A stretch of 26,488 nt of DNA from CBFDCQ01 sp965603355 (GTDB taxonomy: Bacteria; Hydrogenedentota; CAZGCA01; CBFDCQ01). The translations under genes and the position numbers were made by a program. A model generated the notes under the pieces. It worked only from the letters and a program-made list of their open reading frames with translations. It made no database searches and was not told where the DNA came from. Positions 17,484 to 23,963 of the stretch are shown one piece after another. The DNA lies in contig CBFDCQ010000042.1 of assembly GCA_965603355.1 (NCBI GenBank), positions 1 through 26,488 of the forward strand, read 5' to 3'. Each line of letters starts with the position of its first letter. The first letter of the stretch is position 1.

Positions 17484-17593
17484 GAAATCCCTCTAAAACC
17501 CTGACTCACTACTGAGCAAGAAAGCTAGGTCCCGCTTTTTCGGTTCCCGCATGCGTCCTGCGTCCACCGCGTCACGCCTTCATAGCTGGCTAA

Positions 17594-17615
17594 CCTGCTC
17601 TGAGCGCTTAGCAGG
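17594..17615 (-). terminator. Stem-loop after lpxC-fabZ
   Basis: Arms CCTGCT/AGCAGG (6 bp, 10-nt loop) begin 10 nt after the lpxC-fabZ stop codon. There is no T-run. It may protect the 3' end of the upstream message or partly terminate transcription before lpxA. Confidence 0.3.
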
Positions 17616-17624
17616 AGGCGACTA

Positions 17625-18971
17625 TCATGGGCGATCCGGACTGTCCGGACCGTTCTGCGACGGTGTGAAAGCCGTGAAAAGTAGCTCCGCCTCAGCAGCT
17701 AATGCTCCATCAACGGTTACTCTACCTCTCATCTTGCTCGTCTTGGACTTGAGTTTAATAGCTTCCACCTCGACGAGTAGCTGGTCGCCGGGGCAAACAG
17801 GCCTTCTGAACTTGGCTTTGTCAATTCCAGTGAAATAAGCTAACTGTCCCCGTTCTGCTCTGCTGAGCACCAGCAGGCCGGCTACTTGAGCCATTACCTC
17901 TATCACCAGTACGCCGGGCATCACGGGATGATCCGGCCAGTGGCCGGCGAAGTAGGGCTCGTTTGCCGTAACGTTCTTCAGCCCGACGACTCGTTCACCG
18001 TCAACCAGTGACACGACCTTGTCCACCAGAAGGAACGGATACCGATGGGGCAATATCTTCTTTATCTCTTTAATGTCAAGGGAACGGCCCTTCTTAACCG
18101 CTCGAACGGTCTGCGACTCCGGCGCTGCGTAATAGCCGTTACCCATCGTCAGCCTGCGAATCTTCTGCGCGAGCCTGGCGTTTGGCGTATGCCCCGGCTT
18201 AATCGCTATGACGTGTCCCTTCAACGGTTTACCCAGGAGCGTAAGGTCGCCGAGAAGGTCGAGTATCAGGTGTCTTACGAACTCGTCAGCGAATCTCAAA
18301 TCCTCGTTCAGAATGTTTTCTGTGCCGATGACCACAGCGTTCTCGAGGCTGCCGCCTCTGATGAGCCCTTGCGCTTTGAGGGCCTCGACCTCGTGCAGAA
18401 AGCAGAATGTGCGCGCCCCGGCTATCTCTTTTGCGAATTCGTTCTGAGACACGCTGATGGAGCGGTACTGCGTTCCTATTGCGCGGTGGTCATAGTCGGC
18501 GGTCACGCTCAATCTCAGTTCGTTCCACGGCAGTACGGTGATTATCCTGTCCTTATCTCTGAACGTGATTGCCTCGTCTATTTCGATGTACTCACGCGGG
18601 GCCTCCTGCTCAGTGACACCGGCCTCGAGCAGCGTCTCGACAAAATGTAGGCAACTGCCGTCGCCGACAGGCGGTTCGTTGGCATCCAGCTCCACAAATA
18701 TGTTGTCGATCTGCAGCCCGGAAATTCCTGCAAGCACATGCTCTACGGTCAACACGCGGGCACCGTTGGCGCCGAGTGTGGTGCCGCGCCGCACGTCAAC
18801 AACGTGGTCGATATCCGCCTTGATGGTCGGCTTGTTGGGCAGGTCCGTACGCGCAAAGACTATTCCCGTGCCCGGCGGCGCCGGTCTGAACACTACTGTT
18901 GTGAGATTCCCTGTATGAAGCCCGTGACCGGAAAAGGACACGGGCTTATTAATCGTCTTCTGTTTTTCCAT
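17625..18971 (-). CDS. lpxC/fabZ: Bifunctional UDP-3-O-acyl-GlcNAc deacetylase / 3-hydroxyacyl-ACP dehydratase (LpxC-FabZ fusion)
   Basis: One 448-residue chain with two enzymes. LpxC (about 1-285), the zinc amidase that commits lipid A synthesis, has His78 in TVEHVLAG, His234 and Asp238 in RHLILDLLGD, and His261 in KPGHTPN. FabZ (about 298-440), the hot-dog dehydratase of fatty acid elongation, has LPHRYPFLLVDKV at 307-319, His344 in AGHWPDHPVMPG and Glu358. Both active sites look complete. The fusion joins two enzymes that compete for 3-hydroxyacyl-ACP, and is known from Bacteroidota and some candidate phyla. I chose the ATG opening MEKQKTINKP, which overlaps the 3' end of lpxD by 23 nt and has GGAAG upstream; a longer start would add 14 non-conserved residues. 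Confidence 0.96.
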   Translation of the reverse strand: MEKQKTINKPVSFSGHGLHTGNLTTVVFRPAPPGTGIVFARTDLPNKPTIKADIDHVVDVRRGTTLGANGARVLTVEHVLAGISGLQIDNIFVELDANEPPVGDGSCLHFVETLLEAGVTEQEAPREYIEIDEAITFRDKDRIITVLPWNELRLSVTADYDHRAIGTQYRSISVSQNEFAKEIAGARTFCFLHEVEALKAQGLIRGGSLENAVVIGTENILNEDLRFADEFVRHLILDLLGDLTLLGKPLKGHVIAIKPGHTPNARLAQKIRRLTMGNGYYAAPESQTVRAVKKGRSLDIKEIKKILPHRYPFLLVDKVVSLVDGERVVGLKNVTANEPYFAGHWPDHPVMPGVLVIEVMAQVAGLLVLSRAERGQLAYFTGIDKAKFRRPVCPGDQLLVEVEAIKLKSKTSKMRGRVTVDGALAAEAELLFTAFTPSQNGPDSPDRP

Positions 18972-20001
18972 TGAGACGAGCTTCCATTGAGGCCAGCCGT
19001 TTCTCCAATGCACGCAACCGCTTAAACAGATCCGGCAGCCTGCGAACGCTGGCTTTTACTTTCTGTTCCTTGTCGTGAGGGACGGCGGGCCAGCCGGACA
19101 CGCGAGTGTTCGGCGGAACGCTTTTCGTGACTCCGGCTCTTGCGGCAACGACGCAATTGTCGCCTATTTTCAAATGACCGGCAACCCCTGCTTGACCGGC
19201 AATGGTAACGCCGTTGCCAACCTGGGCGCTCCCTGCGATGCCCACTAAGGAGACAATGATACAGTGTTCCCCGATGGTCACGTTGTGTCCTATTTGCACG
19301 AGGTTGTCTATTTTCGTCCCTCTTCCTATACGAGTCAGCCCGAAGGTTGCCCGGTCGATCGTGACGTTTGCGCCCACCTCCACGTCATCTTCTATTACTA
19401 CGCTTCCCATCTGCAACTCCTTGTGATGGACGCCCTCGTGGGAGGTGAACCCGAACCCGTCACTCCCGATCCGCACTCCGCTATGTATGATAACGCGTTC
19501 GCCTATGGCGATTCTCTCTCGAATGGTCACATTGTGGTATATGAGCGTATCCTTGCCGATGCGGGAATCCCGCCCGATGTACGTATGGGGATATATGACT
19601 ACGTTATCACCTATGACGGCTCCGTCCTCGATCACGACGTATGCATTGATCGCGACGTTTTTGCCGAGCTTGACGTTCTCGCCGATGACGGCCGTGGGAT
19701 GAATTCCGGTCGGGTGAGGGATCTGGTCCGTCGCCCACATATTGACGAGGTTGATGAACGCGAGGCGGGGATTGGCGCACTTGAGCAACGTTTTCTCGCC
19801 GTTGCGGCTGACTTCGGAGGAGACTATGACGGCGCTGGCCTGGGTCTCGTCGAGCAGATCAGTGTACCTCGAGTCCGCAATGAACGTTATTTCGCCGGGT
19901 TTCGCCTCTCTTATACCGCTTACACCGGTAATAAGGACGTCGCTGTCGCCGACAACCTCTCCGCCGACAACCTCGGCAATCTCGTGCAGTGGTTTTTCCA
20001 T
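18949..20001 (-). CDS. lpxD: UDP-3-O-acylglucosamine N-acyltransferase
   Basis: Third enzyme of lipid A synthesis; adds the second 3-hydroxyacyl chain, to the amine of glucosamine. 350 residues: an N-terminal uridine-binding domain (about 1-100), a long left-handed beta-helix of hexapeptide repeats (about 105-310) with the catalytic-type His in VQIGHNVTIGEH, and a C-terminal helix whose charged tail ends in EARLNGKTEDD. The ATG opening MEKPLHEIAE is preferred because AAAGG lies about 6 nt upstream; a TTG two codons earlier would have almost no spacing. The 3' end overlaps lpxC-fabZ by 23 nt, so the ribosome re-initiates or the genes are coupled. It lies 153 nt after ompH, and I see no clear promoter in that gap. 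Confidence 0.96.
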   Translation of the reverse strand: MEKPLHEIAEVVGGEVVGDSDVLITGVSGIREAKPGEITFIADSRYTDLLDETQASAVIVSSEVSRNGEKTLLKCANPRLAFINLVNMWATDQIPHPTGIHPTAVIGENVKLGKNVAINAYVVIEDGAVIGDNVVIYPHTYIGRDSRIGKDTLIYHNVTIRERIAIGERVIIHSGVRIGSDGFGFTSHEGVHHKELQMGSVVIEDDVEVGANVTIDRATFGLTRIGRGTKIDNLVQIGHNVTIGEHCIIVSLVGIAGSAQVGNGVTIAGQAGVAGHLKIGDNCVVAARAGVTKSVPPNTRVSGWPAVPHDKEQKVKASVRRLPDLFKRLRALEKRLASMEARLNGKTEDD

Positions 20002-20154
20002 GTCCAACCTTTCACCGAAGTGGAGCCCTTGACCTGCGGGCGTGCCAAACCGTCCTCAACCCTGCATCCAACGCCCCTGTGCCAAAGGAATCGTCGAGGC
20101 TAACCGGTTTTGGTGATCTATGTTCCAGTGTTGCCCCGATACTCCCACCTTCAG

Positions 20155-20712
20155 TTACTGTTGTCTATTGACAGTATCTATAATATCTTGAGTTAAATCG
20201 CAAGCCTGTGAACCATAAAGGATCATGCTCTTGTTTACAATAACAGAGTAACCTTCGCGGGTACCGTACTCCTGCACCGCTTGCTGCAGCTCTTTGTATA
20301 ACTCCCTTTCCATTTCTTCCTGATCTCGCCGTAGCGCCCGGTTCCTTCGGTCCCGGTAGTCCAGCAGGACGCGCAGCTCCTCATTTTTCCTATCTGTGAG
20401 CTCCCTTAGTTCCTGTTCGGACAGCGTATCGGCTCCCTCCTTGAGCAGCTTATCGAGCTCCTCGGCGGGTTTTTTCTTAATCTCAATATCTTCTTGCTCT
20501 TTCTTGAGCTTGGCTTCGAACTCCCTCTGTTTGATCTGGGTTTGGTAATACTCGTTGAGCAATTTCGGCATGTCCACGAACCCTATGCTGACTACGGGTT
20601 CCTGGGTCTCTCTCCAGGGAGCTATCAGGAGCACGAGCGCGCAGACCACGCCCGCCAAAACCGCGAACTTTCCGCCCCTGATGCACCGGCTCCAGAATTG
20701 CCTATGACACAT
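20155..20712 (-). CDS. OmpH/Skp-family periplasmic chaperone
   Basis: 185-residue protein of the Skp family, which holds unfolded outer membrane proteins on their way to BamA. It has a basic N-terminus, a hydrophobic segment at about 14-32 (signal peptide or uncleaved anchor), then the family start VVSIGFVDMPKLLNEY, a long charged coiled coil (about 60-140) and the closing EYGTREGYSVIVNKS strand. The ATG at 20712 has GAGGG 9 nt upstream; an earlier in-frame ATG at 20721 abuts that same sequence and cannot use it. It is first in the ompH-lpxD-lpxC/fabZ unit behind a strong promoter with an operator-like repeat and a leader terminator. bamA, the common upstream neighbour, is missing. Confidence 0.88.
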   Translation of the reverse strand: MCHRQFWSRCIRGGKFAVLAGVVCALVLLIAPWRETQEPVVSIGFVDMPKLLNEYYQTQIKQREFEAKLKKEQEDIEIKKKPAEELDKLLKEGADTLSEQELRELTDRKNEELRVLLDYRDRRNRALRRDQEEMERELYKELQQAVQEYGTREGYSVIVNKSMILYGSQACDLTQDIIDTVNRQQ

Positions 20713-20850
20713 TACGGACATCCCTCAAACTGTTGTGATTCGGAACTTGAACTTGCTTTGTGGACGTCGATATTGAGTTGTTGCCTGGTTATTACCCCGA
20801 GTAGAAGTGCTGGTTACCAGTTATCGCCAGACCTTCTTGCACCAGCCAAG

Positions 20851-20876
20851 AAAAAACCCCTCGAGCTTTCGAAGGG
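20851..20876 (-). terminator. Intrinsic terminator inside the ompH leader
   Basis: Minus-strand hairpin with an 8-bp stem (CCCTTCGA at 20869-20876 against TCGAGGGG at 20857-20864, one G-T pair), loop AAGC, followed directly by six T (20851-20856). It lies about 40-66 nt after the predicted ompH start point and about 140 nt before the ompH ATG. Stem, short loop and T-run are all seen. A function as attenuator or as the 3' end of a short RNA is inferred. Confidence 0.8.
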
Positions 20877-20923
20877 ACCGCTTTCACTCGCCAACTTCTC
20901 TATTCTGCTGTGTTACTTGTGAT

Positions 20924-20952
20924 AGTATAGCAAAAAACAGGGGAATATGCAA
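20924..20952 (-). promoter_or_regulatory. Strong sigma-70-type promoter of the ompH-lpx unit
   Basis: TTGCAT (20947-20952), exactly 17 bp, then TATACT (20924-20929) preceded by TGC, an extended -10. The predicted start is near 20917. It is among the best promoters in the window and would drive ompH, lpxD and lpxC-fabZ, and possibly the genes beyond. Confidence 0.85.
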
Positions 20953-20974
20953 GCACTTTTTTCCTGTTTTTTGC
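20930..20974. promoter_or_regulatory. Perfect 12-bp inverted repeat framing the ompH -35 box
   Basis: Plus-strand arms GCAAAAAACAGG (20930-20941) and CCTGTTTTTTGC (20963-20974) are exact reverse complements with a 21-nt spacer that contains the -35. One arm fills the space beside the -10. The arm centres are 33 bp apart, about three helical turns, as expected for two half-sites bound on one face of DNA. A repressor or activator site is inferred. Confidence 0.65.
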
Positions 20975-21061
20975 GGCACCGGACAGGCTCATGGTGGCCG
21001 GGGCCGTGCCCTTTGGAGCGTGCTCGCTAAGTATATGCCACTTCGTTGCTTACGAGATGCG

Positions 21062-21326
21062 TCAGGTTGCCAGAGTTGGCGTGTACAGCTTTACCGGACA
21101 GGCCTCGCGCGCGTTGCAGCGGGCGCAGTCTCGCGGATGCGTGGTACAACCTCCGGAAAGGGCGTAGGTGGCGGCCAGAGCGGCCTCGTCATCGCGATAG
21201 GCTTCACGAAGAGGTTCGGCCGCGTCTTCGGGGCGTCCCCACAAGCCGGCTCACCCCGCACCGGTACTCGCAGAGGTTGCACTCGCTGAGTTCGTCGAGG
21301 TAGCCTGGAATCTGGATTACCTCCAC
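21062..21326 (-). pseudogene. Small Cys-rich protein gene split by a one-base frameshift
   Basis: A GTG start with AGGAGG 5 nt upstream opens VEVIQIPGYLDELSECNLCE, reading on to YRCGVSRLVG, then runs into a stop. Removing one base from the CCCC run at 21237-21240 (plus strand) joins this to a second frame ending at 21062 and gives one 87-residue protein. It would have seven cysteines: a CxxCxxxC cluster at 16-23, and Cys60, Cys67, Cys70 and Cys76 (DCARCNAREACP). Such spacing suggests zinc or Fe-S binding. The first cluster resembles the N-termini of some PflA-type radical SAM activases, but no radical SAM core follows. Either a real mutation or a sequencing/assembly error in the homopolymer would explain the break. 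I do not recognise the family. Confidence 0.4.
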
Positions 21327-21350
21327 ACCTCCCTCCTAGAACCGCTGTCA

Positions 21351-21380
21351 ACGTAGGGGCGGGGCTTGCCCCGCCCTGAA
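21351..21380. repeat. GTAGGGG-type palindrome
   Basis: Arms GGGCGGGGC (21357-21365) and GCCCCGCCC (21368-21376), preceded by GTAG. It lies just upstream of the ribosome binding site of the broken Cys-rich gene. A partial second copy (GCAC...GTGCCCCTAC) follows at about 21388-21410. Confidence 0.65.
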
Positions 21381-21429
21381 CTGGAGCACAGCAAGCCGTG
21401 CCCCTACAGATCGGAACCGGCTGTCACCG

Positions 21430-21456
21430 TTGGGCGGTTCGCGAACCGCCCCTACC
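21430..21456. repeat. GTAGGGG-type palindrome, perfect 20-bp symmetry
   Basis: Arms GGGCGGTTCG (21432-21441) and CGAACCGCCC (21442-21451), then CTAC. It starts 7 nt after the stop codon of the exported 479-residue protein, so it would form a hairpin at the 3' end of that message. The arms closely match the element at 1544-1566. Confidence 0.7.
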
Positions 21457-21462
21457 ATAGCT

Positions 21463-22902
21463 CTAGAAATAGCTGAGTTTCCAGACAATATCGTAGTCGC
21501 CCTTCCAACCGGTTACCTCCCGAGGTGTACCGCCGTCATCTTTCAGGTTGGGCCCAACACTGTAGATCAGGATATTCATGCCCCTGGGATTGTACGCAAA
21601 GTCCTCGCCGGTGTATGGGTCTTTGGGCAGTTCAGGCAGGATTTCCGGGACAAGTTGCGCAAGACTGGATGGATAGAACCTGTGTTTGACCTTGTATATC
21701 TTCACCGCAAGAGCCAGTTCCGCGGTGCCCAGTTGGGCGTCCAAGCGCGCCTCTGAATCAAAGAGTCTGAGCAAAGATTGCAGCATCAGCCGTGTCCAGA
21801 AACCCCTGCTTCCGGGCATGTTCTCAAGCTCATTGCGGAGTTGTTTCAGCTCTTCTGCGGTCTTCCAGTGAGGTTTCCCGGCGAGAGAGTACAGCTTGGA
21901 CATGGTTTGGAAATGGATTAGCTCCTCTCTGTACCAGAACTGCTCCGGACCCTCCTTCCGAAGAGCGTTAAGAAGCTCGGTCAACTCTGCACTGTGAGGG
22001 AAATGCTCCTTGTCAAGCCCGAACATTTGCCTGACCCGGTCCTCCATCTCGAACCGTCCTCTGATATTCTCCTCGGACAATGTCTCCCCTGCCTGCCTGA
22101 GGTCGGAGAAGTAGGGCAAGAGAAGTGGAATCTCTCCTCCGAGACCGTGTTGCATCAGATTTCTCTTCCTTTCGTCTCGTATTGAGTCCATAAGGGACTG
22201 GTACAGTTCAGTGCTTCCTCGGCCTTGGTTCAAAACCTCCTCCAAGTTATCGGCAACTGTGCCCTCCACCGCAAGCCTGAGAACCTGCGGCAGGAGGAAA
22301 GGCTCGCTTGACAGGCGTTTTGATGTTCTGAAATTGACCAGGACGGTGGACAGTGCGCTGTCAATTTCGCCTTTCTCTGCCTCGAACTTAGCTTTCGTTG
22401 CCAAGATGCGCACACAACCTCTGGACTTGCCTAAGCGGCGGTACCACTCGGACTTCTCGCCCTCTAAGACAGCCTTATACTCCTCCCTTGTCAGGAAGCT
22501 GCACTGCATGCCGCATGCCTTTTCGAGAAGCTGATACAACCTGGCGAAATCAGGGTCGTGCAGGACGAGGTCTACAACTCTCTTCTTCTTGTCGACAGGC
22601 ACCTCGTCCCACGCCACCGTTCCTTCGTGGGGCATGTACTGCCACTCGTCCTGGTATTTCTCGGCCAGTAAGTCTTTGAGCTCAAATGCTTTCCTGTAGA
22701 GAAAGGCACCGTTCTCTTCGTCCGGGATTTCCGGTATGTTCAACTCCTCAAAGGTTGTGGGAATGCCCGCCTGCCTCAACCTTTCCAGCTCTTGTTCCAC
22801 GGTTGAGCCCGGTTCTGTTGCACCGGTGTCTTCACCCGGAGCTGCGGGGCAGGAACCGGCGGTCAGGATTGCAAGAACGATACCGATCAATACTCGCTTC
22901 AT
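21463..22902 (-). CDS. Exported protein of unknown function
   Basis: 479 residues with a signal peptide: MKRVLIG start, hydrophobic core to about residue 16, and a likely cleavage after SCPAA (a lipoprotein reading of the same Cys is possible but the lipobox is poor). The mature part opens with coiled-coil-like ELERLRQAGIPTTFEELN and a PEIPDEENGAFLYRKAFEL segment, then is mostly alpha-helical and rich in Leu, Glu and Arg. A C-terminal portion reads YPSSLAQLVPEILPELPKDPYTGEDF and ends in beta-like YDIVWKLSYF. That tail resembles the pilin-like or secreted proteins with a KDPYTGEPF/Y signature seen in Planctomycetes and candidate phyla, but I assign no function. The ATG at 22902 has GGGAG upstream. 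It is probably a single-gene unit. Confidence 0.75.
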   Translation of the reverse strand: MKRVLIGIVLAILTAGSCPAAPGEDTGATEPGSTVEQELERLRQAGIPTTFEELNIPEIPDEENGAFLYRKAFELKDLLAEKYQDEWQYMPHEGTVAWDEVPVDKKKRVVDLVLHDPDFARLYQLLEKACGMQCSFLTREEYKAVLEGEKSEWYRRLGKSRGCVRILATKAKFEAEKGEIDSALSTVLVNFRTSKRLSSEPFLLPQVLRLAVEGTVADNLEEVLNQGRGSTELYQSLMDSIRDERKRNLMQHGLGGEIPLLLPYFSDLRQAGETLSEENIRGRFEMEDRVRQMFGLDKEHFPHSAELTELLNALRKEGPEQFWYREELIHFQTMSKLYSLAGKPHWKTAEELKQLRNELENMPGSRGFWTRLMLQSLLRLFDSEARLDAQLGTAELALAVKIYKVKHRFYPSSLAQLVPEILPELPKDPYTGEDFAYNPRGMNILIYSVGPNLKDDGGTPREVTGWKGDYDIVWKLSYF

Positions 22903-23004
22903 GGCAAGTGTCACTCCCCACATGAACAGGGGCGCTGACCAATCGTGTCCGAGCATCTCCGTCGTACGAGGTCGTGCTCCCCATTACGCCAGCGAACCCA
23001 TCTT

Positions 23005-23010
23005 ATTATA
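23005..23010 (-). promoter_or_regulatory. Probable -10 of the exported-protein gene
   Basis: A perfect TATAAT on the minus strand, 103 nt upstream of the ATG at 22902. No recognisable -35 lies 16-18 bp upstream. It is 37 bp from the -35 of the divergent epimerase promoter. Confidence 0.4.
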
Positions 23011-23046
23011 CAACGGATCCCTGACAGTTATTCGATTATTCTCCGG

Positions 23047-23076
23047 TTGACTCCTGGGCGGGGTGGGTTGTATACT
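23047..23076 (+). promoter_or_regulatory. Sigma-70-type promoter of the epimerase gene
   Basis: TTGACT (23047-23052), 18-bp GC-rich spacer, TATACT (23071-23076). The start is expected near 23083. The leader carries a strong ribosome binding site, AGGAGG at 23121-23126, 9 nt before the ATG. Confidence 0.75.
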
Positions 23077-23135
23077 GGTGGGCAAAGCGGGGCGTTATCG
23101 GGTGTAAGACCGATTGAACCAGGAGGAGAACCGTC

Positions 23136-23591
23136 ATGATAGAGGGCGTTAAGGTCAATAAGCTTAGAGTCATTCCGGATGAGCGCGGCCGGTTGATGGA
23201 GATACTGCGCAGCGATGACGATCTTTTCGAGAAGTTCGGCCAGGTGTACATGACGTCGGCGTATCCGGGTGTGGTCAAAGGATGGCACTATCACAAGGTG
23301 CAGGCGGACAATATGGCGGTCGTCAAGGGTATGATGAAGCTCGTGCTGTATGACGCGAGGGACGGGTCGCCGACCAAGGGCGAGGTTAACGAGTTCTTTA
23401 TCGGCGAACAGAATCCTCTGCTGGTACACATCCCGAAAGGTGTCTGTCACGGGTTCAAGTGTATAAGCAAGAAGGAATCGATCGCCATCAACTGCCCGAC
23501 GCAACTGTACAACTACGACGAACCGGACGAGTATCGCATAGATCCCCACGATAACGATATCCCCTACGATTGGGCGAGGAAGGACGGGTAG
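23136..23591 (+). CDS. dTDP-4-dehydrorhamnose 3,5-epimerase family protein (short RmlC-like)
   Basis: 151-residue cupin related to RmlC, which epimerises C3 and C5 of dTDP-4-keto-6-deoxyglucose on the way to rhamnose. It has VVKGWHYHK at 46-54 with the family's catalytic-type His51, YDARDGSPTKGEV at 72-84 and HIPKGVCHGF at 98-107, and ends DEYRIDPHDNDIPYDW. It is about 30 residues shorter than classical RmlC and belongs to a compact branch; the acidic partner of the catalytic His cannot be placed with confidence, so a different dTDP- or NDP-sugar may be the substrate. It is the only plus-strand gene here, alone behind its own promoter, next to glycosyltransferase and radical SAM genes that suggest surface polysaccharide. 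Confidence 0.85.
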   Translation: MIEGVKVNKLRVIPDERGRLMEILRSDDDLFEKFGQVYMTSAYPGVVKGWHYHKVQADNMAVVKGMMKLVLYDARDGSPTKGEVNEFFIGEQNPLLVHIPKGVCHGFKCISKKESIAINCPTQLYNYDEPDEYRIDPHDNDIPYDWARKDG

Positions 23592-23666
23592 TTCCTTTTG
23601 GCCTCTGGTCGGTAATGTTGCACTCATTGTTCAACGCCCTCTGGCGAGTCGCGAACCCTTTCCTGT

Positions 23667-23750
23667 CGTCATCCCCGCGAAGGCGGGGACCCACCCGTCA
23701 GCATGAACTTGTACACGCTACCTGGATTCCCGCTTCCGCGGGAATGACGC
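23667..23750. repeat. Paired CCCGC hairpin element
   Basis: Two hairpins face each other: CCCCGC-GAAG-GCGGGG (23673-23688) and ATTCCCGC-TTCC-GCGGGAAT (23726-23745, perfect 8-bp arms). The outer ends are GTCAT and ATGAC, so the whole unit is an imperfect inverted repeat around a spacer of about 37 nt. Elements with ATTCCCGC...GCGGGAAT cores are dispersed in many bacterial genomes. Confidence 0.65.
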
Positions 23751-23859
23751 GTCTAGGGACGCATTTGGATCGAATGGCTCGCAATGGCGGCGGGAATGCG
23801 GATGTGCCTTTGGGAGAGTCGACCTCCGTGCGGTACGCTCGCCGTGGAGAGTCGGCCGC

Positions 23860-23906
23860 GGGCGGGTCTGAGACCCGCCCCTACATGGCAGACAGGAATG
23901 TCTGCC
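23860..23906. repeat. Tandem hairpins: GTAGGGG-type palindrome plus GGCAGACA hairpin
   Basis: Perfect 10-bp arms GGGCGGGTCT (23860-23869) and AGACCCGCCC (23871-23880), followed by CTACA, then perfect 8-bp arms GGCAGACA (23887-23894) and TGTCTGCC (23899-23906) around GGAA. The first hairpin belongs to the same family as those at 1.54, 21.36 and 21.44 kb. Confidence 0.7.
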
Positions 23907-23934
23907 CCACACCATGTTGGGTGAGCCAGGCATG

Positions 23935-23963
23935 GTAGAGACGCCCCACGGGGGCGTTTCTAC
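23935..23963. repeat. Hairpin repeat overlapping the stop codon of the radical SAM gene
   Basis: 13-bp arms GTAGAGACGCCCC (23935-23947) and GGGGCGTTTCTAC (23951-23963) with one mismatch and a 3-nt loop. The TAG stop at 23960-23962 (minus strand) is part of the GTAG end of the repeat. Confidence 0.7.

Larger units (their letters stand above)
20713..21061 (-). other. Long regulatory region upstream of ompH
   Basis: This 349-base gene-free stretch holds, going downstream on the minus strand, a 12-bp inverted repeat, a near-consensus promoter, an intrinsic terminator, a second hairpin TTCTTG/CAAGAA (20834-20852) that shares two bases with the T-run, a CTGGT/ACCAG palindrome near 20812-20822, and the ompH ribosome binding site. 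The part from 20975 to 21061, beyond the promoter, shows nothing I can name. Confidence 0.6.
23592..23959. other. Repeat-filled intergenic region
   Basis: The 368 bases between two convergent genes hold at least five hairpins of three kinds: a paired GTCATCCCCGC/GCGGGAATGAC element, a GTAGGGG-type palindrome with an adjoining GGCAGACA hairpin, and a GTAGAGACGCCCC hairpin at the right edge. No credible coding sequence was seen. Confidence 0.7.

Noticed and set aside
19264..20103. A 279-codon plus-strand open frame antisense to lpxD
   Set aside because: It mirrors the hexapeptide repeats of lpxD, whose regular codon pattern keeps the antisense frame open.
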